NCBI RefSeq assembly: GCF_900129845.1
Contig: NZ_FQXB01000002.1
Location: forward strand, 312,501-376,500
Source: Cognatiyoonia sediminum
Lineage (GTDB): Bacteria; Pseudomonadota; Alphaproteobacteria; Rhodobacterales; Rhodobacteraceae
Length of the DNA stretch: 64,000 bases
Reading direction: 5' to 3'
The first letter of the stretch is position 1. Every line of letters begins with the position of its first letter. The translations under genes were made by a program, and so were the position numbers. Positions 18,197 through 27,055 of this stretch are shown here, one piece after another. A model generated the notes under the pieces. It searched no databases. It was not told the origin of the DNA and saw only the letters and a program-made list of their open reading frames with translations.

Positions 18197-18931
18197 ATGA
18201 AATTCAAAACAATCTTGAGTGGAGCATTTGCTGTTATCGTGGCAGCGACTGGAGCTAGTGCAGCGACTTTGGACTTCACATCTGACAGCATCAACGTAGC
18301 GTCTGCCATCGGGTCACAGGATGGCGTTGGCTATGCGATCACCGGATCAGGTGGAAACTTGCGTGACTCTACTCACTGGAACAACGTGGGATGTGCGCCA
18401 GGGTTTGAGTGTACTCAGGGCGACAATGGCCGGTACGATGTCGGCTTCGGCATCACAGGGCGCAACAACAATGAGATCGACACCACTAGGCAGATCGCGG
18501 AATATGTGAGCGTTGATTTTACGACCGGTGCGGTACGATTGAACAGCTTTGCGGGCATGCTGACCTATGAACGGGGATCTGCGACTTCAGATAGAAACCC
18601 TGATTCTGGAGAGGCTGTGCGCCTCGACTACTACCTCAACGGCATGCTGAAGGGCACATTGACTGCATTTCCATCTTTCTTCGTGAACGAGAACGGTGGC
18701 AACTTTGACACTGTCGGCCTCGCATCATACGCTCTGGATGGTGACGGTGTATTGACTGACGAAGTACGCTTCTATGCAAGCGGATTTGGTTCTGGTGGCG
18801 ACGACGGTAGTTTGAATGTGACTGCTGCTGGTCTAGAAGTTACGGCTGTACCTCTGCCTGCTGGCGCTTTGCTTCTGCTAACTGGGTTGGGCGGAATGGC
18901 CGTTATGCGCCGCAAAAAGTCGAACGCTTAA
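18197..18931 (+). CDS. VPLPA-CTERM sorting domain-containing exported protein
   Basis: The 244-residue protein has an N-terminal signal (ILSGAFAVIVAATGASA, cleavage near 23) and the C-terminal sorting signal VPLPAGALLLLTGLGGMAV followed by MRRKK. That tripartite tail (motif, helix, basic end) is the Rhodobacterales form of PEP-CTERM, processed by an exosortase/archaeosortase-like enzyme. The middle part is a beta-rich Gly/Asp/Asn domain without a family I recognise. GGAG lies 8 bp before the ATG, and a strong terminator follows. Confidence 0.92.
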   Translation: MKFKTILSGAFAVIVAATGASAATLDFTSDSINVASAIGSQDGVGYAITGSGGNLRDSTHWNNVGCAPGFECTQGDNGRYDVGFGITGRNNNEIDTTRQIAEYVSVDFTTGAVRLNSFAGMLTYERGSATSDRNPDSGEAVRLDYYLNGMLKGTLTAFPSFFVNENGGNFDTVGLASYALDGDGVLTDEVRFYASGFGSGGDDGSLNVTAAGLEVTAVPLPAGALLLLTGLGGMAVMRRKKSNA

Positions 18932-18950
18932 ACAAACCAAAAAACAAAGT

Positions 18951-18978
18951 AAAAGGCGGGCAATTGCCCGCCTTTTTT
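18951..18978. terminator. Intrinsic terminator between the VPLPA gene and the formate dehydrogenase gene
   Basis: AAAAGGCGGGC-AATT-GCCCGCCTTTT is a perfect 11-bp stem followed by TT on the plus strand; the minus strand also ends in TTTT. It serves two convergent genes. Confidence 0.9.
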
Positions 18979-19011
18979 GGTTGAGCCTAAATGAATGCAG
19001 ATGTCAGCTCT

Positions 19012-21774
19012 CTATTCTGCGGCATACGAAGCCGACGCCTTTTCCACCCGAACCGCAGAATATTTGAACTCCGGTATCTTCCCGTATGGGTCAATCGCTG
19101 GGTTCGTCAAAATATTCGCCGCTGCCTCTACATAAGCAAACGGCACGAAAACCATATCGGGTGATACGGCTCGATCCTCGCGGGCCATAATGGTGATCGA
19201 CCCTCGCTTGGTCGTCAGCGTCACATGCCCACCGGGCTCGACGCCTAGCTTCCGCAACGTAGACGGATGCAAGGAACAATTCGCCTCTGGCTCCACGGCA
19301 TCCAGCACTTTTGAGCGGCGGGTCATCGAACCGGTATGCCAATGCTCCAACTGACGACCGGTGGTCAGCACCATTGGGAATTCAGGCGTCGGCATATCAT
19401 CAGGCGATACGACCTCCGCCGGGGTAAACTTCGCACGGCCTTCGCTACGTGGGAAAGCATCGCCAAACACGACAGACTGACCCGGGTCTTCCGGTGACAG
19501 CGATGGATACGTCACCGCACCTCCTTCGAGGCGTTCCCATGTAATATTGTCGAGGCTGCGCATGTTAATGGCCATCTCAGCGAAGACCTCGCTTGGGTGT
19601 TTGTAATCCCACGGCAAGCCGCAGCGTTTGGCTAGCTCAACCTCAATCCACCAATCCTCTTGCGCTTCACCGGGAGGCGTCACAGCAGGGCGCAACATTT
19701 GAACGGTGCGGTTGGTGTTAGAGACTGTACCACTCTTTTCATATAGCGCCGAGGCCGGAAGGATCACATCGGCGTAGTTGGCGGTTTCGGTGATGAAGAT
19801 GTCTTGCACCACAAGGTGATCTAGCTTTGCCAAAGCATCCCGCGCATGTTCCACATCGGGATCAGACATTGCTGGGTTTTCTCCCAGGATGTACATCGCC
19901 TTGATTTTGTCCTCATGCACCGCGTCCATAATCTCGGTGACGGTGAGGCCCCTTTCATTACTGAAATCGCCCGAATTCCAAACGTCTGTAAAGGCCGATC
20001 GCACGCCATCGTCCGTCACCGTCTGATAGTCCGGCAAGAACATTGGGATCAGACCTGCATCAGAAGCACCTTGCACGTTGTTTTGCCCACGCAACGGGTG
20101 CAGACCCGTACCCGGCCGCCCAACATGGCCGCACATCAAGGCGAGCGAGATCAGGCAACGGGAGTTGTCTGTACCGTGAATATGCTGGCTGACGCCCATA
20201 CCCCAGAAGATCATGCCTGCCTTGGCAGTCGCAAAGTCGCGCGCAACTGCACGAATAATGTCTGCGTCGATGCCGCAGAGCTCTTCCATTTTCTCAGGTG
20301 GGAAGCGTTTCAGGTGTTCTTTCTGAGCGTCCCAATCTTCGGTGAAAGCGGCGATGTACTGTTCATCGTATAGCCCCTCTTCAACGATCACGTTCATGAT
20401 GCCGTTCAACATGGAGACGTCGGCGCCCGGCTTGAACTGCAGCATATGCGTCGCAAAGCGGCGCAAACTTTGGTTCCGCGGGTCCATCACAATCAGCTTG
20501 CCGCCACGCTTGGTGAACTGTTTGAAATAGGTCGCAGCAACCGGATGATTCTCCAGCGGGTTCGCACCGATGACGATGGCGACATCTGCGTTTTCGATCT
20601 CGTTAAACGTCGCTGTCACAGCACCAGAGCCGACGTTCTCAATCAACGCCGCAACGGAAGACGCGTGGCAAAGACGGGTGCAGTGGTCGACGTTGTTGTG
20701 ACCAAAACCCTGACGAATGAATTTTTGGAAGAGATAGGCTTCTTCGTTGGTGCACTTTGCAGAGCCAAAGCCCGCAACCTCACGCCCGCGCCCTTTCAAG
20801 CCGTTAGCTGCGAAATCCAAAGCCTCGTCCCATGACGCTTCGCGGAAGAATTCTTGCCAATTGTCAGGGTTTACGTTCAAACCCTTCGCTGGCGCATCTT
20901 CGCGGCGGATCAGAGGTTTCGTCAGGCGGTGCTGGTGGTGGATGTAGTCATATCCAAACCGGCCTTTGACGCACAAACGCCCCTCGTTGGCTGGGCCGTT
21001 GATGCCCTCCACATATTTAACCTTGTTGTCTTTGACCTTGATCGAAATCTGACAACCAACGCCGCAGAACGCGCAAACGCTTTTCACTTCACTGTCATAG
21101 TCGCTCCGGTCCCCAACCTGATCGCCATCCATCAAGCTCGACGGCATCAAAGCTCCGGTGGGGCACGCCTGAACGCATTCACCACAGGCGACGCAGGTAG
21201 AGGCACCCATCGGATCATCAAAGTCGAAGGTGGGGTAGGCATTATGACCACGACCGGACATCCCGATCACGTCATTGACCTGCACCTCGCGGCACGCGCG
21301 CACGCACAGGCCGCACTGAATGCAAGCGTCCAAATTCACGCTCATCGCGACATGGCTGTCGTCCAAAAGCGGGATGTGGTCCTGTTCCATCGCGGGGAAA
21401 CGGCTGTCAGAGACATCTTGCTTTGCCGCCATATCCCAAAGGTGAGAAGACTTATCGCGCGCAACCTCTTGTTCTGGCTGGTCTGCGACCAAAAGCTCCA
21501 TCACCATACGACGCGCCTGAACCTCGCGTGGCTGGTCGGTAGTTACAACCATGCCTTCGGAGGGTTCGCGGATACAAGACGCCGCCAGTGTACGCTCCCC
21601 TTCGATGGCGACCATACAGGCTCGGCAGTTTCCGTCGGAGCGGTATCCCGGCTGCGGCTTGTGGCACAAATGTGGGATCACCAAGCCCCGCCCGTTGGCG
21701 ACTTCCCAAATGGTTTCACCCGGCTCTGCCGTGACCTGTTGCCCATCCAGAGTGAATGTAATCTTCTCTGACAT
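19012..21774 (-). CDS. Formate dehydrogenase alpha subunit (molybdopterin, multi-Fe-S)
   Basis: The 920-residue protein starts with a [2Fe-2S] ferredoxin-like domain (LCHKPQPGYRSDGNCRACM), then a His/Cys segment, two [4Fe-4S] motifs (CIQCGLCVRAC; CVACGECVQAC), and a Mo-bis-MGD catalytic part with a further [4Fe-4S] (CAFCGVGC) and the region VDHCTRLCHASSV, in which the second Cys is the likely Mo ligand. The C-terminal molybdopterin-binding domain is present. It oxidises formate, passing electrons along the Fe-S chain. The usual FdsB/FdsG NAD-reducing subunits and FdhD are not next to it here. Confidence 0.93.
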   Translation of the reverse strand: MSEKITFTLDGQQVTAEPGETIWEVANGRGLVIPHLCHKPQPGYRSDGNCRACMVAIEGERTLAASCIREPSEGMVVTTDQPREVQARRMVMELLVADQPEQEVARDKSSHLWDMAAKQDVSDSRFPAMEQDHIPLLDDSHVAMSVNLDACIQCGLCVRACREVQVNDVIGMSGRGHNAYPTFDFDDPMGASTCVACGECVQACPTGALMPSSLMDGDQVGDRSDYDSEVKSVCAFCGVGCQISIKVKDNKVKYVEGINGPANEGRLCVKGRFGYDYIHHQHRLTKPLIRREDAPAKGLNVNPDNWQEFFREASWDEALDFAANGLKGRGREVAGFGSAKCTNEEAYLFQKFIRQGFGHNNVDHCTRLCHASSVAALIENVGSGAVTATFNEIENADVAIVIGANPLENHPVAATYFKQFTKRGGKLIVMDPRNQSLRRFATHMLQFKPGADVSMLNGIMNVIVEEGLYDEQYIAAFTEDWDAQKEHLKRFPPEKMEELCGIDADIIRAVARDFATAKAGMIFWGMGVSQHIHGTDNSRCLISLALMCGHVGRPGTGLHPLRGQNNVQGASDAGLIPMFLPDYQTVTDDGVRSAFTDVWNSGDFSNERGLTVTEIMDAVHEDKIKAMYILGENPAMSDPDVEHARDALAKLDHLVVQDIFITETANYADVILPASALYEKSGTVSNTNRTVQMLRPAVTPPGEAQEDWWIEVELAKRCGLPWDYKHPSEVFAEMAINMRSLDNITWERLEGGAVTYPSLSPEDPGQSVVFGDAFPRSEGRAKFTPAEVVSPDDMPTPEFPMVLTTGRQLEHWHTGSMTRRSKVLDAVEPEANCSLHPSTLRKLGVEPGGHVTLTTKRGSITIMAREDRAVSPDMVFVPFAYVEAAANILTNPAIDPYGKIPEFKYSAVRVEKASASYAAE

Positions 21775-21913
21775 CGGGTCTCCCTTCCTTAGCTTAGGAA
21801 GGAATAAAGCACAGCTGGCAAGGTTACGTCAGCCCATGCACGACATGCGCACATGGATTTCCGCCACCAGAGTGCAAGAAAGTAGGACTTAGGTTTCCGA
21901 AAGAAGACAGCGC

Positions 21914-22201
21914 TTAGTAGAATAGAGCGACGTTATTGATCAAAATGATCCTAATAATCTCAATCCCGATCAGCGCGACAATGGGCGAAAGATCGATTCC
22001 CCCCATGTCAGGAAGGATATTGCGGATCGGACGATAAATCGGCTCCAGAATACGTTGCAGGCCATACCAAATTTGCCCAACAAGAGGCTGACGCACGTTC
22101 AAAACATCGAAGTTGATCAACCAACTCATGATGAAATGAACAAAGATAAACATGCGTGCTACACCCAGCAGCAACATCAAGATATCAAAGATCGACGCCA
22201 T
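21914..22201 (-). CDS. YggT family membrane protein
   Basis: The start is taken at MASIFDIL (22201), with GGAGG just upstream, not eight codons earlier. The 95-residue protein has two YggT hydrophobic segments (LLLGVARMFIFVHFIMSWL; IVALIGIEIIRIILINNV) and the conserved loop LEPIYRPIRNILPDMGGIDLSP. The family has been linked to osmotic tolerance and cell-envelope or division functions, without a settled role. It is monocistronic. Confidence 0.92.
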   Translation of the reverse strand: MASIFDILMLLLGVARMFIFVHFIMSWLINFDVLNVRQPLVGQIWYGLQRILEPIYRPIRNILPDMGGIDLSPIVALIGIEIIRIILINNVALFY

Positions 22202-22280
22202 TCCGTCCTCCGTATTCCGTGACACCGCAGGTAAGCCTTACATTTCGAAAGAACAAGTGCCTGCCGTGAGGTCAAGGTTG

Positions 22281-22296
22281 ACGTTTACGTAAACGT
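22281..22296. promoter_or_regulatory. Perfect 16-bp palindrome, LiuR-like operator
   Basis: ACGTTTACGTAAACGT lies 31 bp upstream of the thioesterase start and is preceded by TTG and followed by AA. It resembles operators of MerR-family LiuR regulators of branched-chain amino acid and fatty acid breakdown. The regulator gene is not in the window, so assignment is inference. Confidence 0.55.
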
Positions 22297-22326
22297 AATC
22301 ACATTTCTTTGTGAAAGGAGATCGCC

Positions 22327-22869
22327 ATGTATCCTGTGATCCGCATGGGGAAAGAGTTTTTTGCCCATCGAAACGCGCCCGACCTACCCGTTCTAGGTAT
22401 TCACGTGTCACACCATCGGTGTTGGCCGCAGGATATCGATGTATTCATCGAAATGAACAATGGGCGCATCCTGACGATCCTCGATCTTGGGCGTACTATT
22501 CTAGCCAAACGGGTCGGCTTGCTGCGCACGCTCAAAGAAAACAGCTGGGGCATGACCATGGCGGGGGTGTCTGTCCGCTATCGGCGTCGGATCAAACCTT
22601 TTGTCAAGTTTCAGATGGTGAGCCGTTATATCGGCTGGGACGACAAATTCTTCTACCTGGATCAGTCGATCTGGATTGGGGAAAACTGCGCTGTGCAAGC
22701 CCTCTATCGATCTGCCATCACGGATGAGCATGGTATCGTGAAACCCGATCGCGTGTTCGCAGCGGCAGGCTATACCGATGATCGCCCGGCATTGCCCGAT
22801 TGGGTTCAAAACTGGATTGATGCCGAAAGCACACGCATTTGGCCACCGGAGGCCGGAGAAAACATCTGA
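22327..22869 (+). CDS. Acyl-CoA thioesterase-like protein (4HBT/THEM6-like hotdog)
   Basis: The 180-residue protein has the hotdog layout of the 4HBT family: HVSHHRCWPQDIDVFIEMNNGRILTILDLGR, with the catalytic-type Asp in DIDVFIEMNNG, and a later EHGIVKPDRVFAAAG. AAAGGAG lies 7 bp before the ATG. Family members hydrolyse acyl-CoA or acyl-ACP thioesters; the substrate is not known. A LiuR-like palindrome upstream fits control by acyl-CoA metabolism. The next gene, an MFS carrier, follows on the same strand. Confidence 0.84.
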   Translation: MYPVIRMGKEFFAHRNAPDLPVLGIHVSHHRCWPQDIDVFIEMNNGRILTILDLGRTILAKRVGLLRTLKENSWGMTMAGVSVRYRRRIKPFVKFQMVSRYIGWDDKFFYLDQSIWIGENCAVQALYRSAITDEHGIVKPDRVFAAAGYTDDRPALPDWVQNWIDAESTRIWPPEAGENI

Positions 22870-22935
22870 GCCTTCTCAGGGGGTTGCGTGCTTCAACATC
22901 TCGTTGTCTAGTGACCGAAAGGGATGAGGGGCGAT

Positions 22936-24324
22936 ATGGCAGCTGTGAGCAAAAAGCGCATCTGGGGATGGATGACGTTCGATTGGGCGACGCAGCCCTA
23001 CTACACCCTTGGACTTACCTTCATTTTCGGCCCCTATTTTGCCGTCGTGGCAACTGACTACTATCTCTCGCAAGGACTGGCTGACGCAGAAGCAAGAGCG
23101 CAAGCCCAAAGCATCTGGGCCGGTGGTCAGACAGTGGCTGGTTTGGTCATTGCTTTCACCGCTCCATTCCTAGGCGCTTTCGCTGACAACACCGGGAGGA
23201 AACGGCCGTGGATCGCACTCTTCTCTGTCATCTATGTCATCGGTGCGGCCGCTCTTTGGTACATGAAGCCCGATACATCTTCGCTCTTCCTGTTCCTCTT
23301 TATCTTCTACATCGGCTTTATCGCAGCAGAATCCGCGTTGAACTTTGTCAACGCGTATCTGCCTTCAATGGGTGACGATGATGAAGTTGGGAAAGTCTCA
23401 GGGTCCGGTGCAGCGTTCGGCTATTGGGGCGGCTTGGTGAGTGTTATCATCATGCTCGCCTTCTTTGCGGAAAGTGGCGACACAGGAAAAACGATCGCAG
23501 GCCTTAGCCCCGTCTTTGGCCTAGACCCAGACCAGCGCGAAGGCACCCGCGCCGTCGGTCCGTTTATTGCGATCTGGTATGTCCTTTTCATCATCCCCTT
23601 CTTCATGTGGGTTAAAGATGACCCAGAAGATGCCGGCGAAGTGCCGAAGATGTCTAAGGTAATCTCTGACCTCGTCACAACGTTGAAGCGCGTTGGACAG
23701 CACAAGAGTACAGCCAGTTTCTTGATTGGCGGCATGTTTTATCGCGACGCCTTGAATGCGCTCTACGCGTTTGGCGGGGTCTATGCGACTTTGGTTCTGG
23801 GTTGGACTGTCGCAGAACTCGGGCCATTCGCGATAGCGTCAATCATCGCGGCAGCGGTCTTCACTTTCGTGGGTGGGCGTTTTGATGCAAGGGTTGGTCC
23901 AAAGCCTGTGATCAAGGTCTGCATCTACTTCCTGATCTTTGTATGCGTTGTCACCGTTAGCCTGTCGCGTGAATCTTTATTCGGTATTCCACTACCAGAG
24001 GGGTCCAATATTCCGGACATCATCTTCTTCATCATCGGATGTATGATTGGTGGCGCAGGTGGTGCGCTCTACGCTGCATCAAGGTCGCTCATGGTACGAC
24101 ATGGCCATCCGGATCGACCTACCGAGACATTTGGCCTTTTTGCTTTGTCTGGAAAAGCCACCGCGTTCCTTGCGCCCTTGCTGATTAGCGTATTCACAGC
24201 GGCGACGGGGAACGTCCAACTCGGCTATCTTCCGCTTATCTTCCTGTTCCTCCTTGGGCTTATCCTGCTAAGGTGGGTCAACAAGGATGGGGACCGCGCA
24301 GAATGGGCCGCTTCGCAGCAGTAA
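22936..24324 (+). CDS. MFS transporter, Atg22/UMF1 type
   Basis: The product has 12 or so hydrophobic helices and the N-terminal WGWMTFDWATQPYYTLGLTFIFGPYF found in the UMF1/Atg22 family, in which members export amino acids or other small molecules. The start is uncertain: MAAVSKKR (22936, 462 residues) has a GAGGGG just upstream; the ATG at 22924 gives four more residues. Its last 22 bases overlap the murein endopeptidase gene, so the two are likely co-transcribed. Confidence 0.9.
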   Translation: MAAVSKKRIWGWMTFDWATQPYYTLGLTFIFGPYFAVVATDYYLSQGLADAEARAQAQSIWAGGQTVAGLVIAFTAPFLGAFADNTGRKRPWIALFSVIYVIGAAALWYMKPDTSSLFLFLFIFYIGFIAAESALNFVNAYLPSMGDDDEVGKVSGSGAAFGYWGGLVSVIIMLAFFAESGDTGKTIAGLSPVFGLDPDQREGTRAVGPFIAIWYVLFIIPFFMWVKDDPEDAGEVPKMSKVISDLVTTLKRVGQHKSTASFLIGGMFYRDALNALYAFGGVYATLVLGWTVAELGPFAIASIIAAAVFTFVGGRFDARVGPKPVIKVCIYFLIFVCVVTVSLSRESLFGIPLPEGSNIPDIIFFIIGCMIGGAGGALYAASRSLMVRHGHPDRPTETFGLFALSGKATAFLAPLLISVFTAATGNVQLGYLPLIFLFLLGLILLRWVNKDGDRAEWAASQQ

Positions 24325-25196
24325 TCGCATTCCTTCTCGCTTTGGCCGCGTGCCAAGGCGACAGCGATACGACGTCAATTTCGACACAAAACAGCAACGA
24401 CACGCGTGTCGCAAAGAACCTCTTTGGCGCTGCTGATGTCGGGAGCCAACAGCGCGCGCAGGCCTTCGGCGGATACTCCCGCGGTTGCATGGCGGGTGGA
24501 GTGGAACTGCCTGAAACAGGGCCTACATGGCAAGCGATGCGGCTTTCGCGAAACCGCAATTGGGGAAAGCCGGTTCTCATTGACTACGTGCAAGACCTCA
24601 GCCGTTTTGCGGCCACTCAACCAGGGTGGGAGGGGCTCTATGTTGGCGATCTTAGTCAGCCTCGCGGCGGGCCAATGCTTTCTGGCCATGCCAGCCACCA
24701 GATCGGATTGGATGCGGACATCTGGATGCTGCCCCCAGATCGTTTGAACCTGACGCGGGACGAACGTGAGAACCTGTCTTCTATTTCAACACGACGTACG
24801 GGAGGCGCTTATACCAACAGCAACTGGACGCCGCAGCACGAAGCCATTCTGAAAGCGGCCGCATCAGACCCTCGAGTTGCTCGGATTTTTGTCTTCGCCG
24901 GTGCAAAAGTTGCAATGTGTAACTCCGCCACCGGAGATAGAAGCTGGCTCAATAAAATCAGACCATGGTGGGGTCATCACTATCACTTCCACGTTCGTTT
25001 GAATTGCCCAGCAGGTGACGCAAACTGCACGAACCAACCTCCGCCGCCACCGGGCGATGGCTGCGACGATGCACAAGGTTGGGTCGACCGCATCCTGAAC
25101 CCGCCACCACCCGACCCAAATCCGCGCCCACCTCGCGGACCTATCATAATGGCGCAACTTCCTGGTCAATGTGCAGGGGTTCTGACGTCTAACTGA
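24303..25196 (+). CDS. mepA: Penicillin-insensitive murein endopeptidase (LAS peptidase), lipoprotein
   Basis: The start is at 24303 ([10 protein letters not shown]), giving 297 residues with a lipoprotein signal and lipobox LAAC (Cys17). The peptidase core has the zinc site [20 protein letters not shown] and the LAS motif [11 protein letters not shown]. It cleaves cross-links between peptidoglycan stem peptides. The C-terminal 60 residues are a Pro-rich, Cys-containing tail ([31 protein letters not shown]), which may be a spacer to the wall. It overlaps the MFS gene by 22 bp and the next by one. Confidence 0.95.
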   Translation: MGRFAAVIAFLLALAACQGDSDTTSISTQNSNDTRVAKNLFGAADVGSQQRAQAFGGYSRGCMAGGVELPETGPTWQAMRLSRNRNWGKPVLIDYVQDLSRFAATQPGWEGLYVGDLSQPRGGPMLSGHASHQIGLDADIWMLPPDRLNLTRDERENLSSISTRRTGGAYTNSNWTPQHEAILKAAASDPRVARIFVFAGAKVAMCNSATGDRSWLNKIRPWWGHHYHFHVRLNCPAGDANCTNQPPPPPGDGCDDAQGWVDRILNPPPPDPNPRPPRGPIIMAQLPGQCAGVLTSN

Positions 25197-26059
25197 TGAA
25201 ACGACTTTGCCTATGTTTCGCGCTTTTCTTAAGCGCAACGTCTGCCTGCGCTGGCGCAGAGCTTATGTCTGAAACCGTTTGGTATCGTGACACGCCGCGT
25301 TTCGGGGGCATTTCAGCAATTGAGGTGGACGAGAACGGATCGAGTTTCGTCGCGATGTCGGATAAAGCTCATGTCATTCGGGGGACGTTGGTTCGATCCG
25401 AGGGCGAGATTTCTGACATCGAAAGCGGCGCTTTGAGGAAACTCAAAAACCGCTGGGAGCGGAATCTCTGGACTGGCTACAATGACTCGGAAGGTCTGGC
25501 CATCGACGAGAATGGCCGCCTCTATGTCTCCTTCGAAGGCCCTGCCCGTGTATGGTTTTATGCCGATGAACGGTCTGCCGCAGTAGAACCGCGCGCCCAC
25601 CCAGACTTTGAGAACATGCAAGACAATTCGAGCCTCGAAGCCCTCGCCATCGATCAAGAGGGTTGGGTCTATACCCTCGCAGAACGATCTGGTCGGATCA
25701 CCCGACCATTTCAAGTGTATCGGACGAAAGGGCTGGACTGGGAGAAATCCTTCCAAATCCCGAGGCGTGCGCCCTTCCTTCCTGTTGGTGCTGATATTGG
25801 ACCCGACGGCTTGTTTTACCTGCTTGAACGGGATTTCACAGGCATCGGCTTCCGCTCGCGCGTGCGTCGATTTGACCTCGAAGGCGGCAATGAAGAAACA
25901 CTCCTCGAAACCGCCAACGCCACACATGACAACCTTGAAGGCATCGCCATCTGGCGCGACCCTGAAGGGTATATCCGCATTGTCATGGTCTCCGACGACA
26001 ATTTCAAATGGTACCAACAAACCGAGATCGTTGAATACCGTTTGACGGACGATCGATAG
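25196..26059 (+). CDS. Esterase-like activity of phytase family protein, secreted
   Basis: The 287-residue protein has a signal peptide ([18 protein letters not shown]) and a beta-propeller-like fold with repeated D-G-x-x-Y/F motifs ([80 protein letters not shown]). This is the 'phytase-like esterase' domain (PF13449 type). No substrate is established. The ATG overlaps the mepA stop by one base (TGATG), so it is the last gene of an MFS-mepA-propeller operon. Confidence 0.88.
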   Translation: MKRLCLCFALFLSATSACAGAELMSETVWYRDTPRFGGISAIEVDENGSSFVAMSDKAHVIRGTLVRSEGEISDIESGALRKLKNRWERNLWTGYNDSEGLAIDENGRLYVSFEGPARVWFYADERSAAVEPRAHPDFENMQDNSSLEALAIDQEGWVYTLAERSGRITRPFQVYRTKGLDWEKSFQIPRRAPFLPVGADIGPDGLFYLLERDFTGIGFRSRVRRFDLEGGNEETLLETANATHDNLEGIAIWRDPEGYIRIVMVSDDNFKWYQQTEIVEYRLTDDR

Positions 26060-26075
26060 AACGGTACATGCCCCC

Positions 26076-26096
26076 GTCCGCGCATGGTGTGCGGAC
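26076..26096 (+). promoter_or_regulatory. Hairpin in the leader of the YhhQ-type transporter gene
   Basis: GTCCGCGC pairs with GTGCGGAC (one G-U) around ATGGT, 37 bp upstream of the transporter start. Queuosine-precursor carrier genes are often under preQ1 riboswitches, but the sequence here does not show the known preQ1 class I core, so a plain hairpin is all I can claim. Confidence 0.4.
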
Positions 26097-26132
26097 CAAG
26101 TGCCGCACCCTTGCCAAAACGGAACACATGAC

Positions 26133-26762
26133 ATGACACGTATCCTTCCCGGCGTTCTCGCCATGGCCGCCATCGTGGTTGCCTCAAACATCCTCGTTCA
26201 ATTTCTGATCCTCGACGGATTGCTGACCTGGGGGGCCTTCACCTACCCGCTCGCATTCCTTGTCACAGACGTCATGAACCGAGTGTACGGCGTCGGACCG
26301 GCGCGGAAGGTTGTGTTTGCGGGTCTCGTTGTCGGCATCATCTGTTCCCTCATCGGGTCGCAAATCCAGCTAGAGTTTGGACCTGCGGTGCCGATCCGCG
26401 TGGCCATTGGCTCCGCGACGGCCTTTTTGGTCGCGCAACTTTTGGACATTTCTATCTTTGATCGCCTGCGCGATGGCAATTGGTGGACGGCGCCACTGGT
26501 GTCGACATTTGTGGGATCAATCGTTGATACCTTCATCTTCTTCAGCGTCGCATTCTCCAGCTTTTTCAATGGCTTCAGCGCTGCGGCGGCCGAGCAGGTC
26601 AGCTGGGCGCAAGAGATCGTGCCATTCTTCAACGTTGGCCCCGACGCCCCGCTGTGGGTCACGCTGGCTGTCGCTGACTGGTGTGTGAAGATTGCCGTCG
26701 CTTTGATCGCGCTGATCCCGTTCCGCATCATTGTTGGGCGGATTACACAACCGGCCACATAA
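26133..26762 (+). CDS. Queuosine precursor transporter (YhhQ/VUT family)
   Basis: The start is at 26133 (MTRILPGVLAMAAIVVASNIL), giving 209 residues. It has six hydrophobic segments with the family signatures ASNILVQF, YPLAFLVTDVMNRVYG and AVADWCVKIAVALIALIPF. YhhQ-type proteins import queuosine precursors for tRNA wobble modification. In Rhodobacteraceae such genes often replace full de novo synthesis, but this cannot be tested here. A hairpin lies in the leader. Confidence 0.92.
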   Translation: MTRILPGVLAMAAIVVASNILVQFLILDGLLTWGAFTYPLAFLVTDVMNRVYGVGPARKVVFAGLVVGIICSLIGSQIQLEFGPAVPIRVAIGSATAFLVAQLLDISIFDRLRDGNWWTAPLVSTFVGSIVDTFIFFSVAFSSFFNGFSAAAAEQVSWAQEIVPFFNVGPDAPLWVTLAVADWCVKIAVALIALIPFRIIVGRITQPAT

Positions 26763-26835
26763 CCGCGAGATGTTGTGAGAATTATCTTGATTTAAACCAA
26801 ATCTATGCCAACCTCCTAATCAGGCGAAACATTTG

Positions 26836-26851
26836 AAAGGAGGTGATCCAG
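26836..26851 (+). promoter_or_regulatory. Extended Shine-Dalgarno sequence (16-nt match to the 16S 3' end)
   Basis: AAAGGAGGTGATCCAG is fully complementary to the usual 3' end of bacterial 16S rRNA (CTGGATCACCTCCTTT), much longer than a standard ribosome site. The core GGAGG (26839-26843) is spaced 7 bp from a GTG start at 26851 and 14 bp from an ATG at 26858. Confidence 0.7.
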
Positions 26852-26907
26852 TGCATCATGACGTATTGGAGAAGGCAGTCGGGACAACTTATGAGGTTCG
26901 CAACTGA
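26851..26907 (+). CDS. Possible micro-ORF (18 aa) behind the extended Shine-Dalgarno
   Basis: From GTG the frame reads MHHDVLEKAVGTTYEVRN and stops with TGA. Spacing from GGAGG is ideal. A second frame from ATG at 26858 gives MTYWRRQSGQLMRFATEAVL plus Gly (stop 26923), so either or neither may be made. A hairpin (GGTGGG…CCCACC, 26934-26957) and a terminator follow. I do not recognise a family. The rest of the 26763-27149 spacer holds the terminator and the phased repeats. Confidence 0.4.
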   Translation: MHHDVLEKAVGTTYEVRN

Positions 26908-26974
26908 GGCAGTCCTTGGTTGAAAACACCATAAGGTGGGAAACCTAACCGACCCACCTCCGAAAAATCAGGAA

Positions 26975-27004
26975 GGGCTGTCCCAACGCCGGGGCAGCCC
27001 TTTT
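26975..27004 (+). terminator. Intrinsic terminator of the short transcription unit
   Basis: GGGCTGTCCC and GGGGCAGCCC (one G-U) around AACGCC are followed by TTTT. A second imperfect 11-bp stem (27005-27029) starts right after. It ends a transcript of about 200 nt that starts upstream of the extended Shine-Dalgarno site. Confidence 0.8.
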
Positions 27005-27055
27005 CCGTTGCATCCTTCGGATACAACGGAAGCGCCCAAAACCCTTATTTTACGT

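Noticed and set aside
20854-21771. Long open frame on the plus strand opposite formate dehydrogenase
   Set aside because: It is a mirror of a strongly coding gene, lacks a ribosome site, and its product has no family features.
26060-26132. preQ1 riboswitch before the YhhQ-type gene
   Set aside because: The conserved C-rich/A-rich core of class I is not present; only a plain hairpin can be shown.
25313-26191. 292-codon frame opposite the phytase-like gene
   Set aside because: Antisense to a gene with a signal peptide and propeller repeats; product composition is random-like.
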